Positions 26,008-35,356 are shown, counted from the first letter of the stretch. The stretch: 64,000 nucleotides of DNA from Fimbriiglobus ruber (GCF_002197845.1 NZ_NIDE01000001.1:1116001-1180000); one strand, 5' to 3'. A program made the numbers and translations. Notes: generated by a model from the letters alone, not told the origin.

Positions 26008-26475
26008 ATGCCTGTTACTAAAGCCATTGACCTCTCAGACCTGGCGGCCACCGAAGACTTCGGCCGGCGGTTGGGCTCGCTTTTGTTTCCCGGCGCGGTC
26101 GTCGCGCTGGTGGGGCAATTGGGGGCAGGGAAGACCCACCTGACTCGTGCCATCGCCGAGGGGCTGGGTGTGAAGAATCCGGCTGTGGTCAACAGCCCTA
26201 CGTTCGTGCTGATCCAGGAATACTCGGCCCGGCTCCCCATCTACCACTTCGACACGTACCGCTTGCCCGGCCCGCAAGAGTTCACGGATCTGGGTGCGGA
26301 CGAATACTTGCACGGCGACGGCGTCTGTGTCATCGAATGGGCCGATAAGGTTCCCGGCGCGCTCCCCGCGGATCGCTTGACCATCGCCATCACAATCACC
26401 GGCCCGACCGCGCGGCGGTTAGAAGTGACCGCGACAGGGACGAGGCACGAAGACATCGCGAACACACTGTCTTGA
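26008..26475 (+). CDS. tsaE: tRNA threonylcarbamoyladenosine biosynthesis ATPase TsaE
   Basis: A 155-aa protein, normal for TsaE/YjeE. It hydrolyses ATP to drive the TsaB-TsaD complex that makes t6A at position 37 of ANN-decoding tRNAs. Walker A is GQLGAGKTHLTRA, followed by SPTFVLIQEY, the HFDTYRL switch region and VIEWADKV. I start at the ATG at 26008 (MPVTKAIDL). There is no strong Shine-Dalgarno, because the leader is the A-rich repeat, and an upstream in-frame ATG at 25963 falls inside that repeat. The gene converges on the TPR-glycosyltransferase gene. Confidence 0.92.
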   Translation: MPVTKAIDLSDLAATEDFGRRLGSLLFPGAVVALVGQLGAGKTHLTRAIAEGLGVKNPAVVNSPTFVLIQEYSARLPIYHFDTYRLPGPQEFTDLGADEYLHGDGVCVIEWADKVPGALPADRLTIAITITGPTARRLEVTATGTRHEDIANTLS

Positions 26476-26495
26476 TTTCTCGACTTGTCTGATCT

Positions 26496-26645
26496 CGGCG
26501 CTCGGCGCGGGTGTCCGACCCCGCCGCTCTTCGGACCGCAGGTCTCCAACGCCAGCCTGGCGCAAGCGGCGGTGTCCGAGGAGGCGAGCGTCGGGAGACC
26601 TGCGGTCCGAAGAGCGGCGGGGTCGGAGACCCGCGCCGAGCGCCG
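26496..26645. repeat. GC-rich long inverted repeat (52-nt arms, one mismatch)
   Basis: The arms 26496-26547 and 26594-26645 are complementary at 51 of 52 positions (starting CGGCGCTCGGCGCGGG; inner end GACCGCAGGTCTCC). The 46-nt loop has its own small palindrome GCCAGCCTGGC. It lies between convergent genes (stops 26475 and 26697) and is far more GC-rich than the other repeats here, so it is a third class. It may act as a bidirectional terminator. Confidence 0.88.
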
Positions 26646-26696
26646 GTGCGGGGCGATTGCGACCGGATGGTTATGCCCTTTTCCACCTCTGCCGCC

Positions 26697-28648
26697 TCAA
26701 GAGCCAAAATCTTTCCGTAATTCGGCTTCGACTTGCTTAAAGGCCGCGTCCCAGTCGCCGAACTTCGGCTGGCGGACGAGCCGCGCCGAGGGATACCACG
26801 GCGAGTCATCGCGGTCGCGGAGCCACCGCCAATCGGCGTTGAACGGGAGTAGTACCCACACGGGCCGGTTCATCGCGCCGGCGAGATGAACGATGGCCGT
26901 GTCGACTGCCAGAACCAGGTCGAGATTCGCGACCAATCCGGCCGTGTCGCCGAAGTCCGAGCCGATCTCGGCGGCCAGGTCGAGAATCGGGAAACCGGCC
27001 TGAGGGAGTTGCTCGGCCCCGAGCCTTTTTGCAAGCTCACGATTGTGACGCCGGGGATACTCGCAAGCGGCGCGAACCGCGTCAGTGGGATCGAACGCCA
27101 GCGGTCGCCGATGTGTTTCGGGTTGCCCTGCCAGACGATGCCGACTTTTCGCCCGGGTATTCCAGCCAAACGATTCCGCCACCTGGCGACCGCCTCCTGG
27201 GGCGGCGTCAGGTACGGGGCGCGGTTCGGGATGCTCTCCGCACGAAGCTTGAGGATGTAAGGCAGGCTCATCAGTGCCGCGTGGAAGTCGAGCCGGGCAG
27301 GGGCCTCGTTCAGCGCGCACACCTGTCCGACGCCCGGGCAGGTTTTGACCAGGTCGGCGATCTCGGGCGGCGACGCGAACACAACGAACGCCCCCTGAGC
27401 CGCGAGTTCCGAAGTCAGGCGAATGAACTGGAACGTGTCGCCGATGCCTTGTTCCGAGTGAACGAGGATGGTCTTTTTTGCGAGCGGTTGCTTACCGTCC
27501 CAGTGCGGGGCAGGGTACTTCCGCTGGTGGGTTTTCATCTGGTCCGTTCGCCACCGCCATTCGTACTCCGCCCAGCCTTTCTCGTACTCGCCCAGGCTGA
27601 GGAGCGCGATCGCGCGATTGAAGCGGACCTCGCCCGCGTCCGGCCGCAACGCGAGCGACCGGTCGTACCACTCCAACCCCTCGCGAACGCGCCCGTTCAT
27701 CGCGAGCGCGAGCCCGAGGTTGCCGAGCGGGTCGGGGGCTTTCGGGTCGAGGCGGATCGCCTCGCGAATCACCCGCTCGGCTTCGTCGAGTCGGCCCAAG
27801 TCGCGGAGCGCGTTGCCCAGGTTGCCCCAACCCATTGCCAGTTTCGGGTCGAGTCGGGTGGCCTGTCGGGCGGCGACTTCCGCTTCCGACCACCGGTTCA
27901 TCTTGCCGAGCGCGGCGGCCAGGTTTCCGTAGCTCGTCGCGCTCGCGGCCGGGTGGCGAGTTGCTTCACGCAGGCAGCGTTCGGCCTCCGGAAAGAGTCC
28001 CGCCGAACCGAACGACACGCCCAATTTGTCCCAGAAAGCCGGCTGAAACCTCTTGGCGGCGAACAAGTTATCGAGCAGCGCCCGGGCGTCATCCGATTTT
28101 CGTTGTTCGAGCAAAATCGTGACGAGTTGAACACGGAATTCGTCGTTCCGCGGCTCGCGATCCAGGGCGGCGCGGACCGCGGCTTCGGCCTCCGGATACT
28201 TTCGCTGGTCGAGGCACGCTTGGATCACATTCCGTACCACCCCGGTGTTGGCAGGGTCGAGGCGGGCCGCGAGCCGGAAAGTGGCCTCGGCTTCCGGCAG
28301 CCTGTTCTGGCGGGCCAGGATCACGCCCAGGTGATCGTGCCAGACCGATTCCCGGGGCCGGAGCCGGATGGCACGAAGAATCGTCTGCTCGGCTTCGGCG
28401 AACCGCTGCTGGTTCAAGAATTGAATCGCCGTGGCATGGAGCTGTTCGGGGTTTTCACTGTTTCCAGGCTGTGCTGCACAGGCCGCGCGGCGCAGGTATT
28501 CGCCAGCAAGGTCCGCCCGCCCGGCCGCGAGGGCGAGTTCGGCGAATTGGGTCAACAATTCGGCTTCGGACGACGGGTCGGGAGTTCCAGCTGGCATGGG
28601 GAGTTCAGTCAGGTTGAGTTCGTCGGCACCTCCGGTCGCTTGATTCAC
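26697..28648 (-). pseudogene. TPR protein with glycosyltransferase-9-like domain, frameshifted
   Basis: About 650 codons if repaired. A GTG start at 28648 has AAGGG 7 nt upstream. Residues about 30-350 are eight or nine TPRs (AIRLRPRESVWHDHLGVILA, AIRLDPKAPDPLGNLGLALA). From about 380 a glycosyltransferase-like domain begins (KKTILVHSEQGIGDTFQFIR, GRKVGIVWQGNPKH). After GVTIVSLQKG the frame becomes nonsense and stops at 26870. The adjacent frame resumes with LGAEQLPQAGFPILDLAAEI, DLVLAVDTAIVHLAGAMNRP and WRWLRDRDDSPWYPSARL, the expected family end. The switch falls at an A5 run (coding strand; 27026-27030). It is a decayed gene, an assembly slip, or, less likely, a -1 recoding site. Confidence 0.8.
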
Positions 28649-28733
28649 GCCCGGACCCTTGGTAGTTTACAAACTTGCCTTCGCCCGGTAGTCACGGGCT
28701 TTTCTCGATATCTTCTTTGCCCACGGCCCAACT

Positions 28734-29665
28734 ATGCCCCTGTCGCTCGAAGCGTACGTCACGACGTACCTGGACGGCCGGAAACTGCCGTGGCCGGCCG
28801 CTCCGAAAATCGACCCCCCGAAAGCCCGCCCGCACCTCACCCGTCTCCCCGTCCGAGCCGTTCTGTGGAACGTGTACGGGTCGCTGCTCGTGATCTCACA
28901 GGGCGAACTCCTGTTCGAGCACCCCACCGACTTCCTGATGGACGCGGCACTGGATAAAACGATCCAGGAGTTCAAAATGTGGAACTCCATGAGTCGGAAG
29001 CCCGGCGCGCCGTCCGCGTACATGAAGGAACTTTACAACCGGGCGCTCGCCATGTTGCGGTTGACGGGGGGGAAGTCCAGAGCGAGCGGATCTGGGACGA
29101 TATCGTGAAGAAGCTTCTGCAGAAAGAGTACAGTTTCGATACCGGGGTGTACGGAGCGTTGAACGAATTCGTCCAGAAAGTGGCGTATTTCTTCCACGCG
29201 AGCATCCAGGGTACCGGAGCCTATCCCGAGGCGGCGGCGGCGATTCGGGCCGTCGGGGAAGCGGGCATCATGCAGGGCTTACTCGCGGACGGCCAGACGT
29301 TTACGCCCGCGCAGCTCGCCCGCGGTCTGAAGATACAGGATCCGAACTTTGATCTGGCTGCGTACATCCCGCCGGACTTGCGAATTCTGTCCGCGCCGCG
29401 AAAGGCCAAAAAGCCTTCGGAGACGATTTTTCGGGCCGCCGTCGACGCCCTGGCTGCCCGAAAAATCGACGCTTCTGAGATTCTTCACGTCGGCTCGAAC
29501 ATGACGAGGGACATCGCCCCGGCTAAGAAGTTCGGCATGCGGACGGCGCTGTTCGCCGGGGACAAGGGCTCGCTCGTCGCGACGCCGGAACAGTTGAAAG
29601 ACCCGCAGTACCGACCTGACGTCTTGCTGACCGAACTCTCGCAGATAGCCGAGGTGGTCGGCTAA
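28734..29665 (+). pseudogene. HAD-superfamily hydrolase-like gene, frameshifted at a G7 tract
   Basis: About 310 codons if repaired. The 5' frame (ATG 28734) gives VRAVLWNVYGSLLVISQGEL and continues to RALAMLRLTGGKS, then stops at 29108. The downstream frame carries QSERIWDDIVKKLL, AYPEAAAAIRAVGEAGIMQG, HVGSNMTRDIAPAKKFGMRT and LFAGDKGS. The break is exactly at seven Gs (29066-29072), and one more G would join both parts. HAD motif I is NVYGS, lacking the usual nucleophilic Asp (DxYGT), so activity is doubtful even if the frame is intact. The stop overlaps the next ATG by one base, so translation is normally coupled to the FabZ-like gene. Confidence 0.8.
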
Positions 29666-30204
29666 TGCTACTCGACCGGACCGGACCCTACGAGGATTCG
29701 TTGGACATGCCTCTCCCGGAGCCACATTACGACCTGGACCGGATCGATTACACACGAGTCATTGCGGACCGCGACGCGATCCGCGGCTATCTGCCCCACC
29801 GGTACGAGCTGGAAATGCTGACGGCGGTCGTTTACGTCGACCCCGAACGGCAGATCGTGGTCGGCTATAAAGACGTGACGCCCGACGAATTCTGGGTCCG
29901 CGGGCATTTCCCCGAACGCCCGCTGTTGCCCGGCGTCTTGATGTGTGAGGCGGCGGCCCAGTTGGCCGCGTTTTACGCCGCCTGGCAGAAAATCAACGAC
30001 GGTAAGCTGATGGGGCTCGGCGGGATCGAGAACACGCGGTTCCGCCGCAGCGTGGTCCCCGGCGAGCGGTTGACCCTCGTCGGGAAGGGGAGCCGTGTTC
30101 GCCCGCGGTTGACGATGTTCAACGTCCAGGGGTACGTCGGAACGGACCTGGCTTTTCACACCGACGTGATGGGCGTCGTACTCGAGCGCGCGGAGGAGGC
30201 ATGA
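29665..30204 (+). CDS. FabZ/FabA-like 3-hydroxyacyl-ACP dehydratase
   Basis: A 179-aa hotdog-fold protein. The catalytic segment GHFPERPLLPGVLMCEAAAQ carries the His and Glu of the FabZ active site in the HFPxxPxxPG...EAxAQ pattern. ENTRFRRSVVPGERL is the second conserved block. FabZ dehydrates beta-hydroxyacyl-ACP in fatty-acid elongation. The N-terminal 35 residues are longer than in E. coli FabZ, so it may be a specialised paralogue acting on another acyl chain. It starts in the stop of the HAD gene (TAATG) and ends in an ATGA overlap with trmB, so the three form a tight operon. Confidence 0.85.
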   Translation: MLLDRTGPYEDSLDMPLPEPHYDLDRIDYTRVIADRDAIRGYLPHRYELEMLTAVVYVDPERQIVVGYKDVTPDEFWVRGHFPERPLLPGVLMCEAAAQLAAFYAAWQKINDGKLMGLGGIENTRFRRSVVPGERLTLVGKGSRVRPRLTMFNVQGYVGTDLAFHTDVMGVVLERAEEA

Positions 30205-30947
30205 CCGTGCGTAAGCCCCGACGGCTGAGTCCCGAGGAACTCGCCCCATACCTGCTCGAAATTCCGGCCGCGAGCCCGTCCCGGCCGCCCTCGGGAAAAA
30301 TCTCCGCGTCGACCTCTGACGCCGGCCCGGCGCCACCGGACGTGTCCGCTCCGGAGTCGGTGGAAACGAACGAACCTCCCCGGTCGATCGACTGGGCGGC
30401 ACTGTTCGGGAACGGCAACCCCGTCGAACTGGAAGTCGGTTTCGGCAAAGGTTTATTTCTGGTTAACGCGGGGGCTTCGCGCCCAGACCGGAACTTCTTC
30501 GGGATCGAGATCGTTCGCAAATACCAACTCTTCGCGACCACGCGGATCGCGTTGCGGCAGTTAGCGAACGTCAAAACGTGTTGCGCGGACGCCAAGCGCG
30601 TTCTCCACGACTTCGTCCGACCCGGGAGTGTCGACACGGTCCACGTCTTCTTCCCGGACCCGTGGTGGAAGAACAAGCACAAGAAACGCCTCCTGTTCAC
30701 GCCCGATTTCGCGACCGACGTCTTAAACGTGTTGAAACTTGGTGGCCGGCTCCATTTCGTTTCGGACGTGGCGGACTATTTTGAGATGGTGACGGGGACT
30801 CTGGCTGGACTGACGAATTTTCGCCGACTCGCGCCGCCCGACGCGAACGAACCGGCGCACGACATGGATTACTTGACCAACTTCGAACGCAAATTTCGCA
30901 AGGAGGGCCGACCCATCTACCGCTCGATGTACGAAAAAGTTGACTAG
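30201..30947 (+). CDS. trmB: tRNA (guanine-N7-)-methyltransferase
   Basis: A 248-aa enzyme that makes m7G46 in the variable loop of tRNAs. Residues 1-70 are a Pro/Ser-rich planctomycete extension not seen in E. coli TrmB. The SAM-binding motif is VELEVGFGKGLFLV, followed by FFGIEIVRKY. The catalytic and substrate block VHVFFPDPWWKNKHKKRLL matches the FPDPW-K-K-H motif, and a late TNFERKFRKEGRPIY is typical. The start overlaps the FabZ-like stop by 4 nt (ATGA). Confidence 0.94.
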   Translation: MTVRKPRRLSPEELAPYLLEIPAASPSRPPSGKISASTSDAGPAPPDVSAPESVETNEPPRSIDWAALFGNGNPVELEVGFGKGLFLVNAGASRPDRNFFGIEIVRKYQLFATTRIALRQLANVKTCCADAKRVLHDFVRPGSVDTVHVFFPDPWWKNKHKKRLLFTPDFATDVLNVLKLGGRLHFVSDVADYFEMVTGTLAGLTNFRRLAPPDANEPAHDMDYLTNFERKFRKEGRPIYRSMYEKVD

Positions 30948-31016
30948 CCTCTCCGCCTATCATCTAGGCAGTGCCCCGCCGGGTCTTCCGGTCGTTGCGC
31001 CCAGGCAGGGTGGATT

Positions 31017-32666
31017 ATGGCTCAGGACGAAGACCGCACGGCCTTTCCCGCCTTGACGGCCGCCGAGTTCCGACACCTCAAGCTCCTTGCGGAAGCGATC
31101 GCGTATCCGGACGGCGCGCCCGTTTTCCGGGCCGGGGATGCCGAATTCGATCTGTTCGTGGTCGAGGACGGGGCGATCGAGATCCGCAACCCGGCCGACG
31201 ACAGCGAGATCATCGTCACCCACCACCCGGGCCAGTTCGCCGGCGACATCGACCTTCTGACCGGGCGACCGCCGATCGTGAGCGGCTTCGCCCGCGGCCC
31301 GACTCGACTGCTCCGCGTGCCGTTCGCCAAGGTTCGGACGCTCCTCAACCGGGTTCCGAGTTTCGGCGAAAAGCTCATCGTCGCGTTCACCCGCCGCCGC
31401 GAACTCCTGTCGAAGATGGGGAAGTTCGGAATCACGGTTGTCGGTGGGGCGCACTGTAAAGACACGCACCTGGTCCGGGAGTTTCTCCACCGGAGTTTTG
31501 TCCCCTTCAAGTGGATCGATACGGACACCGACGCCGGCCGCCCGGCTCTCGCCACCCACCCCCCCGGCCGCCCGACGCCGGTGGTCGACTGCGGCGGCGG
31601 GAGAGTCCTTTTCAACCCGACACTCCGTACTCTCGCCCAAAGTGCGGGCGTTTGGCAGGCGTGCCCGACGGACCTCGTCGACCTGGCGATCGTGGGGGCC
31701 GGACCGGCCGGGATCGCGGCCGCCGTGTACGCCGCCTCCGAAGGTCTTTCCACCCTTCTCCTCGACCGACTCGGCCCCGGCGGACAGGCCGGCGGGTCAT
31801 CGATGATCGAGAACTTCATCGGCTTCCCGGCGGGCCTGAGCGGGACCGAACTCGCTACCCGCGGCGTCCTCCAGATGCTCAAGTTCGGGGCCAAGATGGC
31901 GGCGCCGGTGGTGGTGGAGCGAATCGAGGCACCGCTCAACCCGCGCGAACCCCGGCTACTTCACCTCGATTGTGGCGCCACCATCCGCTCACACGTAGTC
32001 CTGGTCGCGACGGGCGTGCGGTGGCGCAAGCTCCCGGCGGAGGGAGCCTCGCGGTTCGAGGGCGCGGGCGTCCACTACGTCTGTACGGCGGTCGAGGCGG
32101 TCCTCTACGACGAGTACGACGTGATCGTGGTCGGCGGCGGTAACTCGGCGGGGCAGGCGGCCATGCACCTGGCCGAATGCTGCCGGTCGCGCCGGGTCCA
32201 CCTCCTCGTGCGTGGCAAGCTCGGTGCCGGTATGTCCGAATATCTCGTGAATCGACTCCGCGAGGCCGGGAACGTGACCGTCCACGAGGAGACGGAGATT
32301 GCGGAGGTCGAGGGCGGCCGACAGCTTGAGAGCGTCTCACTCGCGCGGAAAGGGAGCAACACACGTGACCGGCTCGCCTGTGCGGGCGTGTTCGTGTTCA
32401 TCGGCGCGGACCCGGCGGTGGAGTGGCTACCCCCGGAAGTCGCCCGCGACGACCTCGGGTATGTCCTCACGGGATCCGACGCCGTGCGGTCCGGCCGCTG
32501 GACGCTCCCCGACCGCGACCCGTGCCCGCTCGAAACCACACTCCCCGGCGTGCTGGCGGCCGGTGACGTGCGTGCGGGCTCGACCAAGCGTGTGGGCTTC
32601 GCCGTGGGCGACGGGTCGCTTGCGGTGACGTGTACGCATAAACTGCTGGCTTTCGGCAAGCAATAG
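31017..32666 (+). CDS. cNMP-binding domain + glutaredoxin-like + thioredoxin-reductase-like fusion
   Basis: A 549-aa three-domain protein. Residues about 10-135 form a cyclic-nucleotide-binding beta roll (AEFDLFVVEDGAIEI, HHPGQFAGDIDLLTGRP). Residues about 140-210 look like a glutaredoxin fold (ITVVGGAHCKDTHLVREFLH, FVPFKWIDTDTD) with the redox motif reduced to HCKD. Residues 225-549 are a thioredoxin-reductase-type flavoprotein (AIVGAGPAGIAAAVYAASEG, IVVGGGNSAGQAAMHLAE, VLAAGDVRAGSTKRVGFAVG). The usual CxxC of TrxR is replaced by CTAV in HYVCTAVEAV, so normal thioredoxin reduction is unlikely. I infer a nucleotide-responsive redox enzyme. Confidence 0.88.
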   Translation: MAQDEDRTAFPALTAAEFRHLKLLAEAIAYPDGAPVFRAGDAEFDLFVVEDGAIEIRNPADDSEIIVTHHPGQFAGDIDLLTGRPPIVSGFARGPTRLLRVPFAKVRTLLNRVPSFGEKLIVAFTRRRELLSKMGKFGITVVGGAHCKDTHLVREFLHRSFVPFKWIDTDTDAGRPALATHPPGRPTPVVDCGGGRVLFNPTLRTLAQSAGVWQACPTDLVDLAIVGAGPAGIAAAVYAASEGLSTLLLDRLGPGGQAGGSSMIENFIGFPAGLSGTELATRGVLQMLKFGAKMAAPVVVERIEAPLNPREPRLLHLDCGATIRSHVVLVATGVRWRKLPAEGASRFEGAGVHYVCTAVEAVLYDEYDVIVVGGGNSAGQAAMHLAECCRSRRVHLLVRGKLGAGMSEYLVNRLREAGNVTVHEETEIAEVEGGRQLESVSLARKGSNTRDRLACAGVFVFIGADPAVEWLPPEVARDDLGYVLTGSDAVRSGRWTLPDRDPCPLETTLPGVLAAGDVRAGSTKRVGFAVGDGSLAVTCTHKLLAFGKQ

Positions 32667-32743
32667 ACAATCGTACGTAGCTCGCGTCAAAGTTGATTTC
32701 CGAAAAAATGCACGAACGATCAACGTTCTACGGCTCCGTGTTT

Positions 32744-32925
32744 ATGAGTCACAACGCCTTTCTTCGCGTGTTGCGGATCAACCCGACGACGATCTGCCGC
32801 GGCTCGTTTACGCCGACTGGTTGGACGAATGGGGCGACCGCGCGCGGGGAAAGGTGTGTTCCAAGTTAGTGGGTGCAAAATGGGCGGGTGTCGGGTACGT
32901 TCGGGGAAGCGGCCCGAACTCGTGA
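32744..32925 (+). pseudogene. TIGR02996 domain remnant, frameshifted
   Basis: The ATG at 32744 gives MSHNAFLRV. Shifting by one base gives ADQPDDDLPRLVYADWLDEW followed by GDRAR, the signature of the TIGR02996 'repeat-companion' domain that heads many Gemmata-type repeat proteins. The shifted frame stops at 32923-32925, and no leucine-rich or other repeats follow. It is a truncated and frameshifted relic. Confidence 0.75.
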
Positions 32926-33312
32926 CCGGGCCGGACATTCCGACCAGGATGGGCACCATGTCTCCGACTCCCGACCGCCACGCCCGTATCGAGGCCCTTC
33001 TGACCGTGTCGCCGTACGCGGGACAATTTTCCAATCTTTTCTTGTCGTGATTTGAGACCTTGGCGACTTGTCGCTAATATCGTCACAAACGGTCTCGGCT
33101 CTCCAGTCGGCCCGGTTTCCAGTTTCATTTGAATCGTTTCGGGAACTTGATCCGGTCGACTCTTACGCCGTTCGCCCGCTTCTCGACCCGGTCGTTGTCG
33201 CGCGCGGGCTTTTACCAAGCTGTTGGCCTTGCTCGACCCGCTCGTTTTAGCTAACTTTCGCGGTCCCGGGAGATTTCCCCGGGCAAGGCTCAGACGGACC
33301 AAGGGGCCGACC
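32926..33312. other. Intergenic region ahead of lpxD, no gene seen
   Basis: About 390 bp. Short frames on both strands lack ribosome sites. It may contain further decayed sequence from the TIGR02996 gene and the lpxD promoter, but nothing is recognisable. Confidence 0.45.
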
Positions 33313-34338
33313 GTGAATTTAACAGTCCGGGAACTGGCCGACTGGGTGGGCGGAGAAGTGCTCGGCGACGGCACTGTTCCGATCCGGGCGGCGCGCACGC
33401 TTTCCGAGGCCGGGCCGGGCGACATCACGTTCGTCGACGGCGACCGCAACCTCACCGCCTGGCGCGAGAGTCATGCGTCCGCCGCGATCGTGACGGCGGT
33501 CGTCCCGTTGAACGGCCGGCCGCTCATCCGCGTCACCGACCCGCTGGCCGCGTTCGCGACGGTCGTTCTCCAACTTCGCGGGAACCAGAACAAATCGCGG
33601 ACCGGGAAAATCGACCCGACCGCCCACATCGACGCCTCGGCCGTACTCGGCCCCGGGACCACCGTGGGTCCGTACGTCGTCATCGGGGCGGAAACGGTCA
33701 TCGGCGCCGGCTGCCACATCCACGCCGGCGTCTCCATCGGCCAGTCCTGTCGCCTCGGCGACGCCGTCGAACTCTATCCGAACGTAGTCCTTTACGACGA
33801 TTGTATTTTGGGCGACCGCGTCATTGTTCACGCCAACTCGGTGATCGGGGCCGACGGGTTCGGCTACCGCATGCAGGGCGGGCGGCATATCAAATCCCCC
33901 CAACTCGGCCGCGTCGAGTTGGCGGACGACGTCGAAATCGGCGCGTGCAGCACCATCGACCGGGGGACGTTCGGCGCGACCCGGATCGGCGTCGGGACGA
34001 AGATCGATAATTTGGTCCAGATCGCCCACAACTGCCAGATCGGGAAGCACAACCTGATCGTCAGCCAGGTCGGGATCGCCGGTTCGTCGACGACCGGCGA
34101 CTACGTCGTGGTGGCGGGGCAGGCGGGCGTCGGCGACCACATCAACGTCGGCGACCGGGCGATCATCGGGGCCAAGGCCGGGTTGTCCAAGGACGTGCCC
34201 GCGGGCGCCAAAATGCTCGGCGCGCCGGCCCACCCGGACATCGAACAGAAGAAGATCTGGATGTCCATGGCGAAATTGCCGGAAATGCGCAAAGAGATTC
34301 GCCGGATCAAGAAGAAGATCGGGTTGGAGGACGAGTAA
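33313..34338 (+). CDS. lpxD: UDP-3-O-acylglucosamine N-acyltransferase
   Basis: A 341-aa enzyme, the third step of lipid A synthesis, that adds the N-linked hydroxyacyl chain to UDP-3-O-acylglucosamine. The start is a GTG at 33313 ([14 protein letters not shown]) with AAGGGG upstream. Residues 1-100 form the uridine-binding domain. Residues 105-300 are a left-handed beta helix of hexapeptide repeats ([20 protein letters not shown]). The catalytic His is in [15 protein letters not shown], and the C-terminal helix ([17 protein letters not shown]) is typical. The stop overlaps the lpxI start (TAATG). Confidence 0.95.
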   Translation: MNLTVRELADWVGGEVLGDGTVPIRAARTLSEAGPGDITFVDGDRNLTAWRESHASAAIVTAVVPLNGRPLIRVTDPLAAFATVVLQLRGNQNKSRTGKIDPTAHIDASAVLGPGTTVGPYVVIGAETVIGAGCHIHAGVSIGQSCRLGDAVELYPNVVLYDDCILGDRVIVHANSVIGADGFGYRMQGGRHIKSPQLGRVELADDVEIGACSTIDRGTFGATRIGVGTKIDNLVQIAHNCQIGKHNLIVSQVGIAGSSTTGDYVVVAGQAGVGDHINVGDRAIIGAKAGLSKDVPAGAKMLGAPAHPDIEQKKIWMSMAKLPEMRKEIRRIKKKIGLEDE

Positions 34339-35228
34339 TGGGTTTCGGGTTGCCGTCCGTCGCGGCCGAACCGGGAGCAACCCGCACGACGCCGGTCGGA
34401 CTCCTGGCCGGGGCCGGGCGGTTTCCGATCGTGTTCGCGGAGAAGGCACGCGATCTCGGGATTCCGGTCGTCTGCGTCGCGATCGAGGGAATGGCCGACC
34501 CGTACCTCGCGAGCGTCTGCCCGAAATTCCACCGGCTCAGGCGGATGTCGCTGGGGTTCATTTTTCGGTCGTTCCGCGCCGGCGGGGTCCGCCGGTGGAC
34601 GATGGCCGGGAAATTTTACAAGCACCTCACGCTCCGGCCCTGGCACTGGTGGCGCCTGATGCCGGACTGGCGGATGGCCCGGTTTTGGTACCTCCGGCGG
34701 AAGGCGGACCGCCGCGACGACCCGCTGCTGCTCGGGCTCATCGAGGAGTTTCGCGGGGAGGGGTTCGAGTGTGCGTCCGCCCTGGAATTGTGCCCGGAGT
34801 TGCTCGTGCGTGAGGGTGTCCTGACCCGCCGGAAGCCGACCCCGTCCGAAGAGTTCGACGTGAAATTCGGGTGGGCGCTGGCGAAGAAGATGGGCGAAGT
34901 CGACGTCGGCCAGAGCGTGATGGTCCGGAACCGGGTCGTCCTGGCGGTCGAGGCGATCGAGGGGACGGACCAGGCGATTCTTCGGGCCGGCGACCTGTGT
35001 GGCCGGGGCGCGTTCGTCGTCGTGAAGGTCGCGAAGCCGCAGCAGGACATGAGGTTCGACGTCCCGACCGTCGGGGCGACGACGATCGAAACCATGTCCC
35101 GCGCCGGGGCCAAGGTTCTGGCCATCGAGGCGGGCAAGACGATCATTCTGGACGAATCCCAAACCATCGAATTGGCGGACCGCCACGGGATCTCGATCAC
35201 GGCCTTCCCGCAAGGTGCGATGGGCTGA
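34338..35228 (+). CDS. lpxI: UDP-2,3-diacylglucosamine hydrolase, LpxI type (DUF1009)
   Basis: A 296-aa enzyme that hydrolyses UDP-2,3-diacylglucosamine to lipid X and UMP. LpxI replaces LpxH in many alpha-proteobacteria and planctomycetes. Recognised by the N-terminal GLLAGAGRFPIVFAEKA, the RRWTMAGKFYKH block, and the C-terminal catalytic region RAGDLCGRGAFVVVKVAKPQ, QDMRFDVPTVGATTIE and MSRAGAKVLAIEAGKTIILD. Residues 1-18 are a short extension. Translationally coupled to lpxD. Confidence 0.93.
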   Translation: MGFGLPSVAAEPGATRTTPVGLLAGAGRFPIVFAEKARDLGIPVVCVAIEGMADPYLASVCPKFHRLRRMSLGFIFRSFRAGGVRRWTMAGKFYKHLTLRPWHWWRLMPDWRMARFWYLRRKADRRDDPLLLGLIEEFRGEGFECASALELCPELLVREGVLTRRKPTPSEEFDVKFGWALAKKMGEVDVGQSVMVRNRVVLAVEAIEGTDQAILRAGDLCGRGAFVVVKVAKPQQDMRFDVPTVGATTIETMSRAGAKVLAIEAGKTIILDESQTIELADRHGISITAFPQGAMG

Positions 35229-35356
35229 GCGGGGCCGCCGCCGAAGTCCGCCGCCGGGGTCGGGGAATTTCCGGGCAGTCCGTTCGCCCCAAATTCATTT
35301 CGAGCAGGTATGATAATCGAGACGGCTGGACATAAAAGCGTGGTGTGGTCGGCCGT

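Noticed and set aside
26496-26645. Insertion sequence end or CRISPR repeat
   Set aside because: There is a single inverted pair, no direct-repeat array with spacers and no transposase nearby.
33068-33250. A 60-codon open frame just before lpxD
   Set aside because: No ribosome site, and it overlaps the likely lpxD promoter region.
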